In this document: piece after piece, positions 19,938 to 30,420 of the stretch
How positions within the stretch are numbered: the first letter of the stretch is position 1
Layout: every line of letters begins with the position of its first letter
Assembly (NCBI GenBank): GCA_964016985.1
Contig: OZ024823.1
Coordinates: 106,008,476 to 106,072,475, forward strand
DNA length: 64,000 bases
Reading direction: 5' to 3'
DNA from: Anodontia alba
Lineage: Eukaryota; Mollusca; Bivalvia; Lucinida; Lucinidae
Made by a program: the position numbers and the translations under genes
The notes under the pieces: model-generated
Seen by the model: only the letters and a program-made list of their open reading frames with translations
Databases searched by the model: none
Told to the model about the DNA's origin: nothing

Positions 19938-20418
19938 TTAATATTTTCACCCCTGAGTTTCTGAAGCAGAATCTTCTATATATTTTGGATATATCCGTTG
20001 TTGCAGATGAGGATGTCATTCAACATCAAACATTACGAAAACACGTCTATTCACATATATTGAAAATTTCACCACCAAAAACTGAAAATTTTCAGGTAAA
20101 AATTCTGATATTATCATATTTCTGCTTAAAACATAGATTGGGGATATTCATTAGAACCGCCTCGGCGAGGCGGTTCTAACGAGTACCCACAAACTTTGAG
20201 CAGCAATAAGAAAACTAATGTATACCCCTATAAACCCCAGTTTTACTATATAAGAGTGAGGTTTAAGGGAGTAAAAATTATATAGGTATGTTTTCATGAT
20301 GAAAACAGAATGACAAACGGTGTAGATGCTTATGAGACGACTCGTTATGAACTGTCTCATCTGGATCTATACTGTTTACAAGGGTATCTATATTGGTCTA
20401 TGGAATTGAAAGACTTAA
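19938..20418 (+). mobile_element. Family Q TTAA MITE interrupted by family A
   Basis: TTAA at 19938-19941 and 20415-20418. The left part has CACCCCTGAGTTTCTGAAG. The right part has the GACAAACGGTGTAGATGC hairpin and GGAATTGAAAGACTTAA. Removing the 271-bp insert leaves 210 bp, equal to the uninterrupted copy at 15396-15603 (208 bp). It starts 16 bp after the splice donor. Confidence 0.82.
20031..20301 (+). mobile_element. Family A MITE nested in family Q
   Basis: Full copy with CATTACGAAAACACGTC and ATGTTTTCATGATG ends. The core arm spacing is slightly reduced (GATTGGGGATATTCATTAG). Flanks are AAA on both sides, so any target duplication is at most a few bases. Confidence 0.9.
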
Positions 20419-20454
20419 ACTTTAGCTCAAAATCTGAACTTTAAGATAGATAGA

Positions 20455-20680
20455 TATACCATAAAGAATTTACCGCCATTTTGCAAAGGGAGATAAGATT
20501 ACAACGAACATTGCAAAGAAGATTGCAAAGAAGCACTTGCCTCCCTCTTATTTGAAGTCTTTCGGTAATGGGGGCGACTCTTAAAGAAACAAAATGCTCC
20601 CGAAGGAGGCGAATTTTTCCTTAAAGAGTAGTCTCTAAGAAGAAGGTAAACGGGTATTTTCATGTCATAGTTTTTTTACA
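20455..20680. mobile_element. Family K-like palindromic repeat
   Basis: GGGGGCGACTCTTAAAGAAA pairs with TTCCTTAAAGAGTAGTCTC around GCTCCCGAAGGAGGC. Outer boundaries are uncertain. Confidence 0.55.
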
Positions 20681-21063
20681 TGGGTGTATCTATTCACATA
20701 AAATATATGCTGGCGACCTCTCAGACTACATATTCTGATAATTGGACTTCAGCAAGCGGTCACATGACGTTCATACGACTAGCATCAACGTCAATGCAAC
20801 GTCATGACATTGCATCGTGGATGATGGACATTGTCTCAACGTTGCGTGCTCGCTGGGCACATTTTATGCGAGCTATCTAACTCAAAACATTTGATGGCGA
20901 TTGTTTACTATAAAAGAACTTGTACCACTTTGGAGCCAAATCTTTTCCTCTTAGTGAGGACCATCAGTGTATCTGCAGACAGACTGACAAACAAATAGTA
21001 CAGAGTCGTATAATTTAACGAACAGTGATATTATATTTGTAAGGGGACCAGATACACTTGTTA
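20681..21063. other. No recognised feature
   Basis: A 66-codon open frame here has no recognisable domain. No repeats seen. Confidence 0.4.
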
Positions 21064-21425
21064 CAGTCGAACCTCAACGGCTCGAACATCTTTGGGACCA
21101 TGAAAACTTGTTCGAGATATGGATAGTTCGAGCCACTGAGAGTTAATTATGACGCCAGGTCAGGAAGCAAATGGCGATAATTTAGGGATTTTTTTTATCT
21201 TCTAGACAATAATGATATGTTGAGTGTACTCATTAGAATCGCCTTGACGAGGCGATTCTAATGTGTACACACTACATACAATTTCATGAAAAAAAAAAAA
21301 ACAGAAAATTTCCTTAAATGTTTGTTTTCTTGAGCTATCGGAAGAATTTTATAGGGACTCAAACGCGAGTTCGAATTAGCCGTGGCAAACGAGCCATCGC
21401 TGTTCGAGCTATTGAGGATTGACTG
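21064..21425 (+). mobile_element. Family B palindromic MITE (pogo/Tigger-like ends)
   Basis: CAGTCGAACCTCAACGGCTC at the left, TTCGAGCTATTGAGGATTGA then CTG at the right, with TA on both sides. The core is GTACTCATTAGAATCGCCTT...GGCGATTCTAATGTGTAC. 362 bp. Confidence 0.88.
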
Positions 21426-21709
21426 TATATTTTCCGCCGTGTCCTATAAGGGTAATGTCTTTTGTGACTTCCTGTTTGCTTACCCGCTTGCCAACCCCAT
21501 TTCTAAAAAGAGGCATGTAAGATGACAAGTCATGGGCGCAGGTGGACTTTCGTTGTCTCTTTTCCCCAAAAAGTATTTGCTAAAGACTATTGATCGATTT
21601 ACTGATAACAGCAGCCCTATAATGTTTTGCAAATCCAGAATACTGTTAAAAAATAGGACAAGTAGATGACTCTATGAGCAAGCATCAATAGTGTTTTATT
21701 TACCATATT

Positions 21710-21815
21710 TTCCCTACACATTTGGATAGACAGGCCTGGTCAACACTCAACGGTGTAAACCAAAATAAGATGCCGAAGGACGCATCTGATCTTGGTCTAC
21801 TATATTAACCGCACA
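21710..21815. repeat. Degenerate GGACAGACAGGC-leader hairpin
   Basis: TTTGGATAGACAGGCCTGG, then a decayed AACGGTGTAAACCAA...TTGGTCTACTATATT pair. Related to 16240-16350. Confidence 0.5.
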
Positions 21816-21975
21816 TCCAACATTTTAGAACACGCCAACATACACTGTACATTAAAGTGGTGGTGCTAGTGCCGTGTGGCGACCATCAAAGTTTCACGAC
21901 CGTATCTCTCGCTATGTACTTTATGTCTTCTGGTCATTTTGTGGTCAATGCGACCATTCCAGGATTTCAAGAATT

Positions 21976-22253
21976 CATTACAAAAACACGCCTTTTCAAA
22001 TCTATTGAAAATTTTACCACCAAAGACTGAAAGTTTTCAGATGAAAATTCTGATACTTTTCATATTTCTGTTCAAAACATGGATTGTAGGTACTCGTTAG
22101 AACCGCCTCGGCGAGGCGGTTCTAATGTGTACCCACAATCTATGTTTTTGAGCATAAATAAGAAAACAAAAAATATGTATATCCCTGTAACCTCAGTTTT
22201 ACTATATAAAAGTGGGGTTTAAAGGGCTCAAAATTATATAGGTATGTTTCCGT
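21976..22253 (+). mobile_element. Family A MITE
   Basis: The left end is CATTACAAAAACACGCC; the right end is decayed (TATGTTTCCGTCTG). Perfect core CGCCTCGGCGAGGCG. Confidence 0.88.
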
Positions 22254-22469
22254 CTGTAATTTAGCCTAATTGGCCGAAACTAGATTTGCTGACCCAGAAA
22301 CCTTGGACACTTTAGCTGTATTCAATTTTATGTGCGTTTTCATTGACATTCAGGGCCAGTCGAGCCATACCTTTTAGAATCTATGTATCTCCACTACAGC
22401 TGGCTGTTGTCAGTGACGTTTGGCGGCCGTTGAAAGTCTTCCGGTACTTCAAGTCTTGTGTAGTTTGTA

Positions 22470-22826
22470 CAGTCGAATCTCAATAGCTCGAATACCGATG
22501 GTTCGTTTACCATGGCTAATTCGAACTCGTTTTTGAGTCCCTACGAAATTCTTCCGATAGATCAAGAAAACAAATATTTAAGGAAGCTTTCTTATTTCAT
22601 TTTGAAATTGTATGTTGTGTGTACTCATTAGAATCGCCTCTTCGAGGCGATTCTAATGAGTACACTCAACATACAGTTATTGTATAGAAGATCGATAGAT
22701 TTCCCAGAATTAGCGATATTTGCTTCCCGACTTGGCGCCATGATTAACCTTGATTGGCTCGAACTACCCATGGTTCGAACAATTTTCCATGGTCCCAAAG
22801 GTGTTCGAGCCATTGAAGTTCGACTG
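22470..22826 (-). mobile_element. Family B palindromic MITE
   Basis: CAGTCGAATCTCAATAGCTC and the mirror CATTGAAGTTCGACTG, TA on both sides. The core GTACTCATTAGAATCGCCTC is perfectly mirrored. The internal order is inverted relative to 21064-21425. Confidence 0.9.
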
Positions 22827-22918
22827 TATTTTCTTTTTGATCGTTTAGCCTGTTCTGTGAGTTTTGGAAATGTATATGAAGGTCACTGATAAGGCTTATT
22901 TCGCCGAAACTAGCTTGT

Positions 22919-23197
22919 CATCACGAATACATACCTATATAATTTTGACCCCCTTAAACCCCACTTTTATATAGTAAAACTGGGGTTTACAGGGGTATAC
23001 ATTATTTCTCTTATTTCTGTTCAAAAACATAGATTGTGGGTACTCGTTAGAACCGCCTCGTCGAGGCGGTTCTAACGAGTACCCACAATCTATGTTTTGA
23101 GCAGAAATATAAAATAATATCAGAATTTTTATCTGAAAATTTGCATTTTTTGGTGGTAAAATTTTCAGTATATTTGAATAGGTGTGTTTTCTTAATG
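22919..23197 (-). mobile_element. Family A MITE, minus orientation
   Basis: CATCACGAATACATACC to GTTTTCTTAATG, 279 bp, core perfect. Confidence 0.92.
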
Positions 23198-23372
23198 CGG
23201 GCATAGAGAACTTCGATACTTCAGCTGGAGTATTATTACTTTAAGAATATAGTGATAAAAAATAGAACAAGTACTATAAAATGTTTAAGGTGTCCAAATA
23301 TTTAGGGTAAATACGAAGAAGTTTATAAAAGAATGCACCAACAAATTTTTCATTCATGTTACAGATAACTAC

Positions 23373-23459
23373 CCAGCAGGCACACAGCGTTGAAACAACG
23401 TCGATTCAACGTTGATTCAACATCCTGACGTTGTTTCAATATTGTGTGTTTACTGGATA
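23373..23459. repeat. Short GTTGAAACAACG palindrome
   Basis: CAGCAGGCACACAGCGTTG and CAATATTGTGTGTTTACTGG flank repeats of AACGTNGATTCAACG. A compact fold-back MITE of about 87 bp. Confidence 0.7.
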
Positions 23460-23532
23460 CCAGTCCAAAGTAGTGCTCTCTCATATATTACATGGTAAAC
23501 TATTCTACGTAACGGTAAAAGCTACCATCATA

Positions 23533-23896
23533 CAGTTGAACTTCAATGGCTCAAACATTTTGGGACTATAGGAATTTGTTCTAATCATGGGTAGTTCGAG
23601 CCACTGAGGGTTAATTATAGCTCAGGCCAGAAGGCTAATGGGGATAATGCTGGGACGTCTTTTCTATCTGCTACAAATTAATGGTATGTCGAGTGTATTC
23701 ATTGGACTCGCCTCGATAAGGCAAGTATAATGAGTACACACAACATACATTTTCTTAATAAAACAAGGAAATTTTCTTAAGCCCCTAAATATTTTTTTCT
23801 TGAGCTATCGGAAGATAGAACAAGGGACTCAAAAAACGAGTTGGAGTCAGCCACGGGCAACAAGCCAATAGTGTTCGAGTCATTGAAGTTGTACTG
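23533..23896 (+). mobile_element. Family B palindromic MITE
   Basis: CAGTTGAACTTCAATGGCTC to TCATTGAAGTTGTACTG, with TA at both ends. The core is decayed (GGACTCGCCTCGATAAGGCA). Confidence 0.85.
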
Positions 23897-24065
23897 TAGT
23901 CAACTGTTCTGCGTAACGGCCGGCAACAGATTGCCATTATTTATGAATTGATCCGTTAGCAATGGCTTGTAAACAGCAAATACCCATATCATAGATCCAT
24001 TGGATGATAAAACGTATCGAAAACGATCGAATGGTCTGATTACACCCACTGAGTTATGCTTAACC

Positions 24066-24263
24066 TTTCCAGACAGGTAGACCAAGACACTTTTGCAAAC
24101 AGCGTAGATCCAGTTGAGACGGCTCAAATGGGCCGTCTCATCAGGATCAACACTTTGCCATTTTATTATTGATTTACAACTGTCACCCTTTTGGCAACAA
24201 TGGATGTGTCCAAATTCAGAGATGGAAGAGTCTATTTCAGAAACAGGGTTGGAAGGGTTACAT
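24066..24263 (-). mobile_element. Family Q MITE, minus orientation
   Basis: GCAAACAGCGTAGATCCAG hairpin with GACGGCTC...GCCGTC centre, then GATGGAAGAGTCTATTTCAG and GGTTGGAAGGGTTA, the mirror of 15396-15603. The left end is decayed. Confidence 0.7.
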
Positions 24264-24385
24264 GTAACTGATCTTTCGTTTCATTTTTTTATTGTGTTTG
24301 ATACAAAATAATGTTGTGTACACCTTTTCTGGATCCTTGCTATTTGCATAAGATATAAAATCTTGGAGCGCTGTCACTAATTTTT

Positions 24386-24640
24386 AAGGTGTGTTCATAC
24401 ACCTGACAGATTTTGCCGCCATTTAGCAGAGGGAGACAACGTTTATAGACAATACGTTACCTCTACCCCCTAACTTTTGAACTCTCTCAAAATATGTGGC
24501 TGCCCTCAATGCATATAATTGACTCTTTTAAAAGCGAGGATTTGCTCCCAGAGAAAGCATATTCTTTCTTTAAAGATTAGCCGATTAGCCCCTTGTGAAA
24601 AGAGAAGCAAATATTGCATGTCAGAGTTACTTCCCTTCGA
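24386..24640. repeat. Family K-like repeat, diverged
   Basis: GACTCTTTTAAAAGCGAGGA...TCTTTCTTTAAAGATTAGCC, with ATTTGCTCCC near the centre. Poorly paired. Confidence 0.45.
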
Positions 24641-25137
24641 GCAAATATTTCCGTGAGTTATTGCCCTTAGAGGTATATGTATTCCTCTTAATATGCAGAT
24701 TGTTTATGTCTCTTTGATTCTTAGGGGAATAAGTGATAAATGGTTAATCAATGCATTACGAGATAGATTGCAAATTGCATCGTGTTGATGTGCGATGTCC
24801 TTACGCACTTTTAAGAATCACGTATAGTCATAAGGTAGTTCTTCAATGCATCCAGGGCTTGACTTTGAAGGTTAAAAGGAATTTATACATTTTTAGGGAG
24901 ACAACTCAGTCAAAGTTGCTTTTGTCCCCTTCTGAAAAGTCTACGGCCACCATACAACCCCACAAAGAAAGAACAACACGAGACCACCTGCATAGAACGG
25001 TCAGCAGTTAACAAAATTAAAAGGGAGAGAGGTAGACTGGCTCCAGTCTCCAGTGACTAAATATTTATTCTTATAATCTGGTTTGAGAATCCGCTAAAAT
25101 AAAACAATAATAATATCATGAGTCACTAGAGTGACCA
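24641..25137. other. No gene; weak family K scraps
   Basis: GGGAGACAACTCAGTCAAAG and CCCCTTCTGAAAAG near 24895-24940 resemble one arm of family K. Confidence 0.35.
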
Positions 25138-25380
25138 GGGCCCGGTTGTTCAAAGCGTCGTTAGCTTAACGAGCTCGTTAAGGGCCATTTCGTTAACTGT
25201 TTTAGCGGATTCAATACACAATATTCTGATATTTTTGCTGAAAAAATGTGGGTAGCTTTTGCACTGCAAAAGCTACTCACATTTTTTCAGCAAAAAATTT
25301 CAGCATATTTGCGTATCACTCGATGTAAATTTTAACGAATCGTTAACTAACGACATCGTTAGCTTTGAGCAACTGGGCCC
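25138..25380. mobile_element. Family G palindromic MITE
   Basis: GGGCCCGGTTGTTCAAAGCG to GAGCAACTGGGCCC, 243 bp. The centre GTAGCTTTTGCACTGCAAAA is better paired than in the copy at 16696. Confidence 0.9.
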
Positions 25381-25898
25381 AGCCTTTCTAGTCATGATGT
25401 GGTTTGTTTTATTTTATTAGTGGATTATCAAACATAATTATAAGAATAAATAAGTTATTGGAAACTGAGGCCAGTCTAGGGAGAGGAATTTTTTTTTCTG
25501 GCACCAAATGTTCAATTTAGGTTCAAAGGTTGTAAATATACATAAGAAGGTTGATCGGTTCACATAGAGGCTCCATAATTCATTCAGCGAGAAATCACAG
25601 AACACATGTTAATCAAATTAAATAATTGTGATCAAACAAGGATGAAGGTTTGTGGTAAACACCTCAGACACAGCCAGAGCTAAAGGAATCATTAGTAGAA
25701 CAACGGAGGGTCCGCGCGAATATATAACACGAGGCATCCAAAACAAAGTAGTAGGACAATACAAGTTACCATTTGAATAGTAAAATAATTTGACAAGAGC
25801 AAACTGTTTGCCTTTTACAGTAAGGTGGATTGCAGGGGCGTAGCAAGGACTTATGAAGATGAAGCCTGCTAAACAAATCTCTGAAATTTCAGTCCAAG
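25381..25898. other. No recognised feature
   Basis: A minus-strand frame of 94 codons (25618-25902) has no recognisable domain or splice context. I do not call it. Confidence 0.4.
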
Positions 25899-26112
25899 GC
25901 ACAGCATTTCCTACCAGACTGCATGTATGCCCAGCGAAGACTCAGATCAGCCTGCGCATACACACATTCTAAGCATCTGTTGTTCGTCTAATGAAAGCTT
26001 GGATGTAAGACTCATCGCCGCAAAGCAATGACTCTGATCAGCCTGCGCATTTGCGCAGGCTGATCTGAGTCATTGCTCAGCGGACATGTCGTCTTGCAGG
26101 AAATGCTGTGCC
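25899..26112. mobile_element. Family I-type palindromic MITE
   Basis: Outer arms GGCACAGCATTTCCT and the mirror AGGAAATGCTGTGCC. Inside are GCCCAGCGAAGACTCAGATC and a second hairpin on GCCTGCGCATTTGCGCAGGC. 214 bp. Confidence 0.85.
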
Positions 26113-26299
26113 CCGGCCCATTTGATGTCATCTGAATAAGTTTTAGGTGAAAATAAGGTTAAATTGACAAATTTATGTTGAAGCCCGGGCTTCGTAGCTT
26201 CCGCCTGACTAAGCGCCTGAATAGAAAGCAATTAACCAAGACATTATGAGTGGATATTCACATAATTTCGAAAATAGAGGTCACATTATATTTGTGCAG

Positions 26300-26455
26300 A
26301 ATTTCGGATGAGAGCGGTAAGCCTAATCTATTTTTGTTCAGAACTTTGCATGAAAGGTCAAATCCTGTTTTTCCGGGAAAAATAAGAAAAATATCATCAA
26401 TCTGCTGAATTTGCACAGAATGTGGTAAAAGGATAAATAACCGTTTATATCTTTG
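26300..26455 (+). mobile_element. Family E MITE, partial
   Basis: GCATGAAAGGTCAAATCCTG, GAAAAATAAGAAAAATATCA and CAGAATGTGGTAAAAGG match the right half of family E. The left half is mostly lost. Confidence 0.6.
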
Positions 26456-26502
26456 CTTAGGCAAGTATAGTATCAGCGCTAAGAAAATATTGTAGGTACA
26501 TG

Positions 26503-26569
26503 TGATTTTAGTTGAATGTTACTGATTTTAGTTGAATGTTACTGATTTTAGTTGAATGTTACTGATTTT
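26503..26569 (+). repeat. 20-bp minisatellite, 3.3 copies
   Basis: Perfect repeats of TGATTTTAGTTGAATGTTAC. Confidence 0.95.
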
Positions 26570-26625
26570 TCTACATACAAATCAAACATTATTTTGTCGA
26601 AATAACCAACTAGACCTTCCCTGAA

Positions 26626-26898
26626 CATCACGAAAACATACCTATATAATTTTGACCCCCTTAAACCCCACTTTTATATAGTAAAACTGGGGTTTACAGG
26701 GGTATACATTATTTTTCTTAATTCTGCTCAGAAACATAGATTGTGGGTACTCGTTAGAACCGGCAAGGCGGTTCTAACGAGTACCCACAATCTGTGTTTT
26801 GAGCAGAAATATGAAAATTATCAGAATTTTTGTCTGAAAACTTTCAGGTTTTGGTGGTGAAATTTTCAATATATTTGAATAGGCGTGTTTTCGTAATG
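26626..26898 (-). mobile_element. Family A MITE, minus orientation
   Basis: CATCACGAAAACATACC to GTTTTCGTAATG, with apex shortened (GAACCGGCAAGGCGGTTC). Confidence 0.92.
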
Positions 26899-27255
26899 AT
26901 CTGCCACTGGCATAGGAACGTTTTGCTAAATTACAGACGAAGATAGAACACTTGACCCGAAAGAATATATCGTAATTATTCATTTCAATAAAAGTATGAA
27001 ATGATATAAGGCAACCTAAATCAAATTACAGCTGATTAAACATCCGTGCTGGTGCCTGTTATTGATAATAGGCAAAAGGCCGAAATACAGAAATGTCATA
27101 ATAATTGAGTTGCGTAACACAAAGAAAGGGGTTTATGTCATAATGAAACCGAAGCTCCTGGTCAGCCTGCACACTAGCACAGTCGTATTTTAACCTTTGT
27201 ATTTCGTGGTTATACTGTTTTTTGTAAGCGGATGCAAAGGCCCGATCAGCCTATG

Positions 27256-27436
27256 AAAGTGAATCGAGGCGATTCTAATGAATACACAAAACATACAATT
27301 TCACGATAAAATAAGAAAATTTCCTTAATTATTTTTTTTCTTGAGCTATCGGAAGAATTTCGCAGTGACACAAAAACGAGTTTGAATTAGCCATGATAAA
27401 CGAGCCATCGTCGTTCGAGCTATCGATGTTCGACTG
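27256..27436 (+). mobile_element. Family B MITE, right half
   Basis: From the core (GAATCGAGGCGATTCTAATG) to the terminus CGATGTTCGACTG followed by TA. The left half is absent, with the break exactly at the hairpin apex. Confidence 0.82.
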
Positions 27437-27633
27437 TAATGAGATATTGGCCTTCTCTATCCGACTATGCTCCGATGACTCTTTTTTCTTCATGGCAGTC
27501 TCCTATATGATCCGCCAAGACAGAGAAGATGTACATATATATCAGGTTTCCCATCAACGCAGTACGGTCATATCATTATTGCCCCATTTTTTACGTTTCG
27601 CAAGTTAAAATACATTTGGTTTGTTTTTTCTGT

Positions 27634-27661
27634 TTTTTTTTTTTTTTTTTTTTTTTTTTTT
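27634..27661 (+). repeat. Poly(T) run
   Basis: About 27 T in a row. Confidence 0.9.
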
Positions 27662-27889
27662 GTGAAAATCGACGGCAGATATTAGATGGCTCGGACACAC
27701 AAATAGGTCTTGGTCTTGCTCTTCATTGAAGGCATGAGGTAGATTTTACTGGTGGCCTACTCAGTTTTTTCCACATGGAAATCACAGAGATGACAAAGAG
27801 TAATTAAAGCGGGTTATATGAAATCGGACTGTTGAATATACAGTACAAAAAGAAGGGGCACAGTCCACAGTACACAGCCACAAGCATTT

Positions 27890-28040
27890 GTTTGACGCTT
27901 GTCATGCTGAATAATTGAAGACGTCACGCCTACTTCTAATTTCCATCCAATCATATTACTTGATCCAGGTTGTTGATACAAATTCACATAATTAATGACA
28001 CAGTGCATAGCCAGATCAGAAGCCAATTGACAAAGTCAGG
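27890..28040 (+). mobile_element. Family D MITE, decayed
   Basis: CTTGTCATGCTGAATAATTG, then CAATCATATTACTTGATCCA and a shortened hairpin. The right terminus is lost. Confidence 0.65.
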
Positions 28041-28104
28041 GTATATCACAATTGTTAAGTTAGTTCCTTTTTCCTTATTCCTTCTTCCTTATTCCTTTTT
28101 CCTT

Positions 28105-29513
28105 ATGGTGATTCATTTCCTTTTCCATTGTTCGCAGTTTGTACCGTAAAAATTCTGAAACCTATAGTTTTAAGCTAAGAATAAAAGTAAAAAAGGATTA
28201 GAAGTTAAAATGACCATACATGCGCTATATGCGAATTTTCTGAACCTTTTTGTGAGCAAAAAGACTTAAAATTGACTTACTTTGAATAGTGATCGAAAAT
28301 GGATCTTAATGGCATGACCCTTTTTAAAATGTTGAAACGTATACCATTATGATTAGAAGTGAAAAAGATCATGAATGCGCTATTGCACCGCTTTGCAAAG
28401 TTCTATGGACTTGAAAATCGAATAAGGAAAAAGGAAATGGTGATTCATTTCCTTTTTCCTTATTCGTAGTTTGTACCGTTGAAATTCGGAAACCTATAGC
28501 ATTATGCTTAGAAGTTACAATGATCATGAATGTGCTATATTCGAATCTTTTGAACTTTTTTTCAACATTACGAGAACAAGCCTATTCAAATATACTGAAA
28601 ATTTTACCACCCAAAAAATGAAAGTTTTCAGATGAAAAATTCTATTTTTTTTCCTATTTCTGCTCAAAACATAGATTGTGGGTACTCGTTAGAACCGCCT
28701 CGACGAGGCGGTTCTAACGAATACCCACAATATATGTTTTTGAGCAGAAATAAGAAAAATAATGTATACCCCTGTAAACCCCAGTTTTACTATATAAAAG
28801 TGGAGTTTAAGGGGGTCAAAATTATATAAGCATGTTTTCATGATGCGTTAGCAAAATGACTCAAAATTGACTGATTTAGAATAGGGATCAAAAATGGACC
28901 TTAATTAAATGACCCGTTATGAAATGTTGAAACCTATACCATTATGATTAGAAGTGAAAATGATCATGAATGCGCTATAAGCGAATGCTCTATTTCACCG
29001 CTTTGCAAAATTCTCTGGATTTGAAAATCGAATAAGGAAAAACGAAATGGTGATTCATTTCCTTTTTCCTTATTCGTAGTTTGTACCGTTGAAATTCGGA
29101 AACCTATAGTTTTATGCTTAGAAGTTACAATGACCATGAATGTGCTATATGCAAATGTTTTTAACCTTTTTGTTAGCAGACTGACTCAAAACCGACCGAT
29201 TTTGAATTGAGGTCAAAATGGACCTTAAAGACATGACCCTATTTGAAACGTTGAAACCTATACCATTATGATTAGAAGTGAAAATGATCATGAATGCGCT
29301 ATAAGCGAAGGTTCGTTTTCACTGCTTTACAAAATTCTATGGACTTGAAAATCGAATAAGGAAAAAGGAAATGGTGATTCATTTCCTTTTTCCTTATTCG
29401 TAGTTTGTACCGTTGAAATTCGGAAACCTATAGCATTATGCTTAGAAAAAATGATCATGAATGTGCTATATTTGAATGTTTTGAACCTTTTTGTTAGCAA
29501 AATGGCTTAACCT
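28105..29513 (+). repeat. Dimeric tandem repeat, about 325-332-bp unit, just over 3 copies
   Basis: Units begin ATGGTGATTCATTTCC at 28105, 28437, 29047 and 29371 (the 610-bp interval contains a 280-bp MITE). Each unit holds two related halves: AAACCTATAGCATTATGCTT and AAACCTATACCATTATGATT, each followed by GATCATGAATG(T/C)GCTATA. Unit junctions are inverted repeats (GAATAAGGAAAAAGGAAAT and ATTTCCTTTTTCCTTATTC). Confidence 0.93.
28566..28845 (+). mobile_element. Family A MITE inside the tandem array
   Basis: 280 bp, CATTACGAGAACAAGCC to ATGTTTTCATGATG, core perfect. It sits between CTTTTTT and GTTAGCAAAATG of the repeat unit. Comparison with empty units shows no obvious duplication of the target. 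Confidence 0.93.
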
Positions 29514-30165
29514 TTACACTGCTGTAGGCGACTATGTGCGCCCAGGAGGGCTCTGCCAACTCTAAAGCCTGTCATACTTACTATACACCACATGCAACCA
29601 CTCAGAGCAAGCGTTTTCATACAGGAGTGAACCTACTTTCATACAAACACGCCACTTTTCATTAGCTAGTCGGGTGCTGGATTTTATCCACACTAATAAA
29701 GACCGAGAATACCGAATTTGAAGCTGCTCTTAATTTCAGCGCTCACTTCAACAGACTGATCACGATTCCCTGGAGAAAAAGCCCATAACACCTAAATCAT
29801 TTCCAGGGAGGAAGAAGTAGGAATAACAGTAGACCCTATGTATGTCACTCTTTTCATTCGCAATAGTACACAGTAAGCGCTGGTCTCTTGTAACTTTTTT
29901 TTTGTCTTAAACAGTTCCCGGTTTACACGCGACTATCACGTGACTTTCTAGTCAGGTGACCATCCTCTTGTCGGTAAAATGGCCACCTACGATCGGCAAG
30001 TTATATGTGAAAATTCCATGTAAATCGAGGCAAAATTTAGGGAGTAATGACTTTTAGAGTAGGGGTACCCCCTCTTACAGGCCTGTTTCATTTCACGAGT
30101 TGTGACAACTGATCCAGGTCTTCATTTTACATCTGCATGACATTTTGATTATCCGACTGCACACC
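29514..30165. other. No recognised feature
   Basis: Unique-looking sequence with higher GC than its neighbours around 29520-29650. No frame or repeat supported. Confidence 0.4.
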
Positions 30166-30420
30166 TTAACGCTTAGCATGCTGGGCAAAAATGTCAGCAA
30201 GTGACATTTGAAATAGTTTTCATATTTATTCTAGAAAATAGGCTTTCTCATCTCTTGCAAATTGTCTTCTTAGGTGACAGTTTACATGGAATGCCAAAAC
30301 CGTTTTTTCCTTTGGAGACAATTTGCAGGAAATAACAAAGCCTATTTTCTGGGAAAAGAAATAAGAAAAAAATCAAAATGTCCACTACTAAATTTTTTAC
30401 CAAGCATGCTAAGTGCCGTT
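30166..30420 (+). mobile_element. Family E-type TTAA MITE, expanded
   Basis: TTAACGCTTAGCATGCTGGG at the left; the right side has ACCAAGCATGCTAAG. The interior pairs AAAATAGGCTTTCTCATC with AAAGCCTATTTTCTGG. Flanked by a diverged direct repeat of about 60 bp (30107-30165 and 30478-30540). Confidence 0.65.

Noticed and set aside
19580..20179. Treating the whole 199-codon K2P frame as one coding sequence starting at GTG
   Set aside because: GTG is not expected as a start here; an ATG with good context follows at once. The frame past 19922 reads through a splice donor into a TTAA element and a family A MITE.
22600..22690. GC-rich stem-loops read as bacterial-type terminators
   Set aside because: They are the centres of MITEs in a eukaryotic sequence and have no adjacent genes.
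25618..25902. 94-codon minus-strand frame
   Set aside because: No recognised domain, no initiation or splice context, and no similarity to anything else in the window.
28105..29513. CRISPR-like array
   Set aside because: Units of about 330 bp are contiguous and homologous throughout; there are no short repeats with unique spacers.
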